Part shown: positions 62,858-64,000 of the stretch, piece after piece
How positions within the stretch are numbered: position 1 is the stretch's first letter
Layout of the letters: every line of letters begins with the position of its first letter
Assembly (NCBI GenBank): GCA_016720545.1
Contig: JADKKK010000004.1
Location: 124,001 to 188,000, forward strand
DNA from: Myxococcales bacterium
Lineage (GTDB): Bacteria > Myxococcota_A > Polyangia > Polyangiales > Polyangiaceae
Direction: 5' to 3'
DNA: 64,000 nt
The notes under the pieces: model-generated
The model's database searches: none
Told to the model about the DNA's origin: nothing
The model's input: the letters and a program-made list of their open reading frames with translations, nothing else
Position numbers and translations under genes: made by a program

Positions 62858-63161
62858 GCTAGTCCCCTGGAGTCGTGGTTCGTATCAGAAGTCCGGTCTC
62901 GGTGTCATGCCGAGGAGCGAGGGGGTGCCCCGTTTTCGGCGGCGGCGGGCCCGTCCTCAACTCGGACGTCGTTCCGCGCGGTGGAGGCGGCGCTTTGCGC
63001 TCAGGGGACAGTGGTTTCGGGTGTGACCGCGCGAGAACGCCGACCCTCGAACATGAGTATCCTCCCACCGCCGCCGAAAACGGGACACCCCCTCGCTCCC
63101 TTGTGGCGAACGGCCGAACCCGCGCGAATTCTGGAAGGGATCACGCTTCCAGGGGACTAGC
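62858..63161. mobile_element. 304-bp fold-back, MITE-like element without coding capacity
   Basis: Terminal inverted repeats GCTAGTCCCCTGGA (62858-62871) and TCCAGGGGACTAGC (63148-63161) are perfect over 14 bp. Inside, 62915-62945 and 63068-63098 are inverted copies with one mismatch in 31 bp (GAGCGAGGGGGTG then CCCCGTTTTCGGCGGCGG, against TCCCG in the partner). The bases between outer and inner arms also show weak similarity. It holds no credible ORF. It occupies most of the only intergenic stretch over 300 bp in the window (62788-63189). No transposase is in view, so any mobility would depend on one elsewhere. Confidence 0.7.
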
Positions 63162-63555
<394 letters not shown>

Positions 63556-63687
63556 TTGAGGAAGGGTAGCATCTGCGCGTCGTCCGGCACGTTTTTGAAC
63601 GAGGGCGGCGCTGAGCGTCAAGACGCCACCCTTCGACGCGGGTCGGAATTGCGGTTGCTTCGCGTCGAAGGATCGACGACGCTAGCG

Positions 63688-63711
63688 GTCTGACAGCGCC
63701 AGCTGTCGGAC
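63688..63711. promoter_or_regulatory. Inverted repeat upstream of a Ser/Thr kinase gene
   Basis: GTCTGACAGC, spacer GCCA, GCTGTCGGAC: nine of ten pairs match. It ends 14 bp before the kinase ATG and could be an operator or an RNA hairpin. Confidence 0.4.
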
Positions 63712-63725
63712 AGCGACCACCCGGC

Positions 63726-64000
63726 ATGACCGAAACGCAGCGTACTTCGCCGCCACCCCCGATCTCGCACGGCACCGTCATCAACGAGCGGTACGAGATC
63801 TCCCAGAGCCTCGGGAAGGGAGGCATGGGGGAGGTGTTTCTCGCGTACGATCGGACGACCCACCAGAAGGTCGCGCTGAAGATCGTACGCGAGGAGGCAC
63901 GCATGCCCGGCGACGACGAAGCGCTTCGGCAGGAGCTGCTCCACGCGCGCTCGGTGTCGAACCCCTTCGTGTGCCGCGTCCACGACCTGGTCCCCTCCGG
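63726..64000 (+). CDS. Ser/Thr protein kinase, 3'-truncated by window edge
   Basis: The frame is open from ATG 63726 to the end of the window (91 codons). A Pro-rich N-terminus leads to the kinase N-lobe: INERYEISQSLGKGGMGEVFLAYD (glycine loop), VALKIVREEA (ATP-binding Lys) and a following helix with EELLHARSVSN-type Glu. The sequence HPFVCRVHDLV-like NPFVCRVHDLVPS marks the beginning of beta-4. The catalytic loop and any C-terminal sensor lie outside. No Shine-Dalgarno sequence is seen. It is typical of myxobacterial Pkn kinases. Confidence 0.9.
   Translation, partial: MTETQRTSPPPPISHGTVINERYEISQSLGKGGMGEVFLAYDRTTHQKVALKIVREEARMPGDDEALRQELLHARSVSNPFVCRVHDLVPS

Overview
This is a high-GC chromosomal window, almost fully coding on both strands. 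It looks like a myxobacterium (phylum Myxococcota, probably Polyangiales-like). The reasons are the very GC-rich third positions, several Ser/Thr protein kinases of bacterial Pkn type, many lipoproteins with Asp/Ala/Pro-rich linkers after the lipobox, thrombospondin type 3 repeats, AgmX-like and OmpA-like envelope lipoproteins, and YgiQ and DCC family genes. No rRNA, tRNA, CRISPR array or complete transposase gene was seen. The taxonomic call is inference from gene content and style.

Layout. 1-3.6 kb: end of a D-aminoacylase-like amidohydrolase, a frameshifted two-domain VOC gene, a lipoprotein. 3.75-7.6 kb: a plant/Chlamydia-type FabI, a DUF4173-like membrane protein, a small AAA kinase-like ATPase and a PII-like protein. 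7.8-10.9 kb: a LytS/LytR-type two-component pair flanked by copies of a 14-15 bp motif, then an LpqC/PHB-depolymerase-like lipoprotein esterase. 11-18.5 kb: small unknowns, a membrane TPR-kinase, a HerA-like ATPase, a large lipoprotein. 18.7-22.5 kb: an OmpA lipoprotein broken in a proline-coding simple repeat, an AgmX-like lipoprotein, a strong terminator, a Wzx-type flippase, exonuclease III. 22.6-29.5 kb: small lipoproteins, an amidohydrolase carrying thrombospondin type 3 repeats, a DCC/hydrolase pair, a flavin monooxygenase. 29.5-38 kb: a minus-strand run (CBS protein, class V aminotransferase, GltD-like reductase, pyruvate:ferredoxin oxidoreductase, dihydroorotate dehydrogenase-like protein). 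38.2-45 kb: YgiQ radical SAM protein, acyl-CoA synthetase, lipoprotein, TetR regulator, acyltransferase. 45-52.4 kb: PQQ-type sugar dehydrogenase/cytochrome c lipoprotein, metallophosphoesterase lipoprotein, MFS transporter, HAD 5'-nucleotidase, glutamine amidotransferase. 52.4-57.6 kb: a tightly overlapping TerB-like / MoxR / DUF58 / membrane-protein operon. 57.8-64 kb: HEAT-repeat protein, glycosyltransferase, alaS, a fold-back MITE-like element with a (TTAG)8 array, a small conserved unknown, and the start of another Ser/Thr kinase.

Genes that appear to work together: the GltD-like/PFOR/DHOD-like trio (1-nt gap and 4-nt overlap) forms a redox module on pyruvate and ferredoxin; the MoxR operon has successive ATGA overlaps; the LytS/LytR pair is a signalling unit; the DCC and hydrolase genes overlap by ATGA; the OmpA and AgmX-like lipoprotein genes overlap by GTGA.

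The most unusual observation is a 67-bp dispersed repeat (three copies). Two copies end exactly on the ATG of the downstream gene and supply its Shine-Dalgarno-like sequence. All three keep an open 21-codon frame that ends in TGA overlapping or abutting that start position. The second is a 304-bp non-coding fold-back element with nested inverted repeats at 62858-63161.
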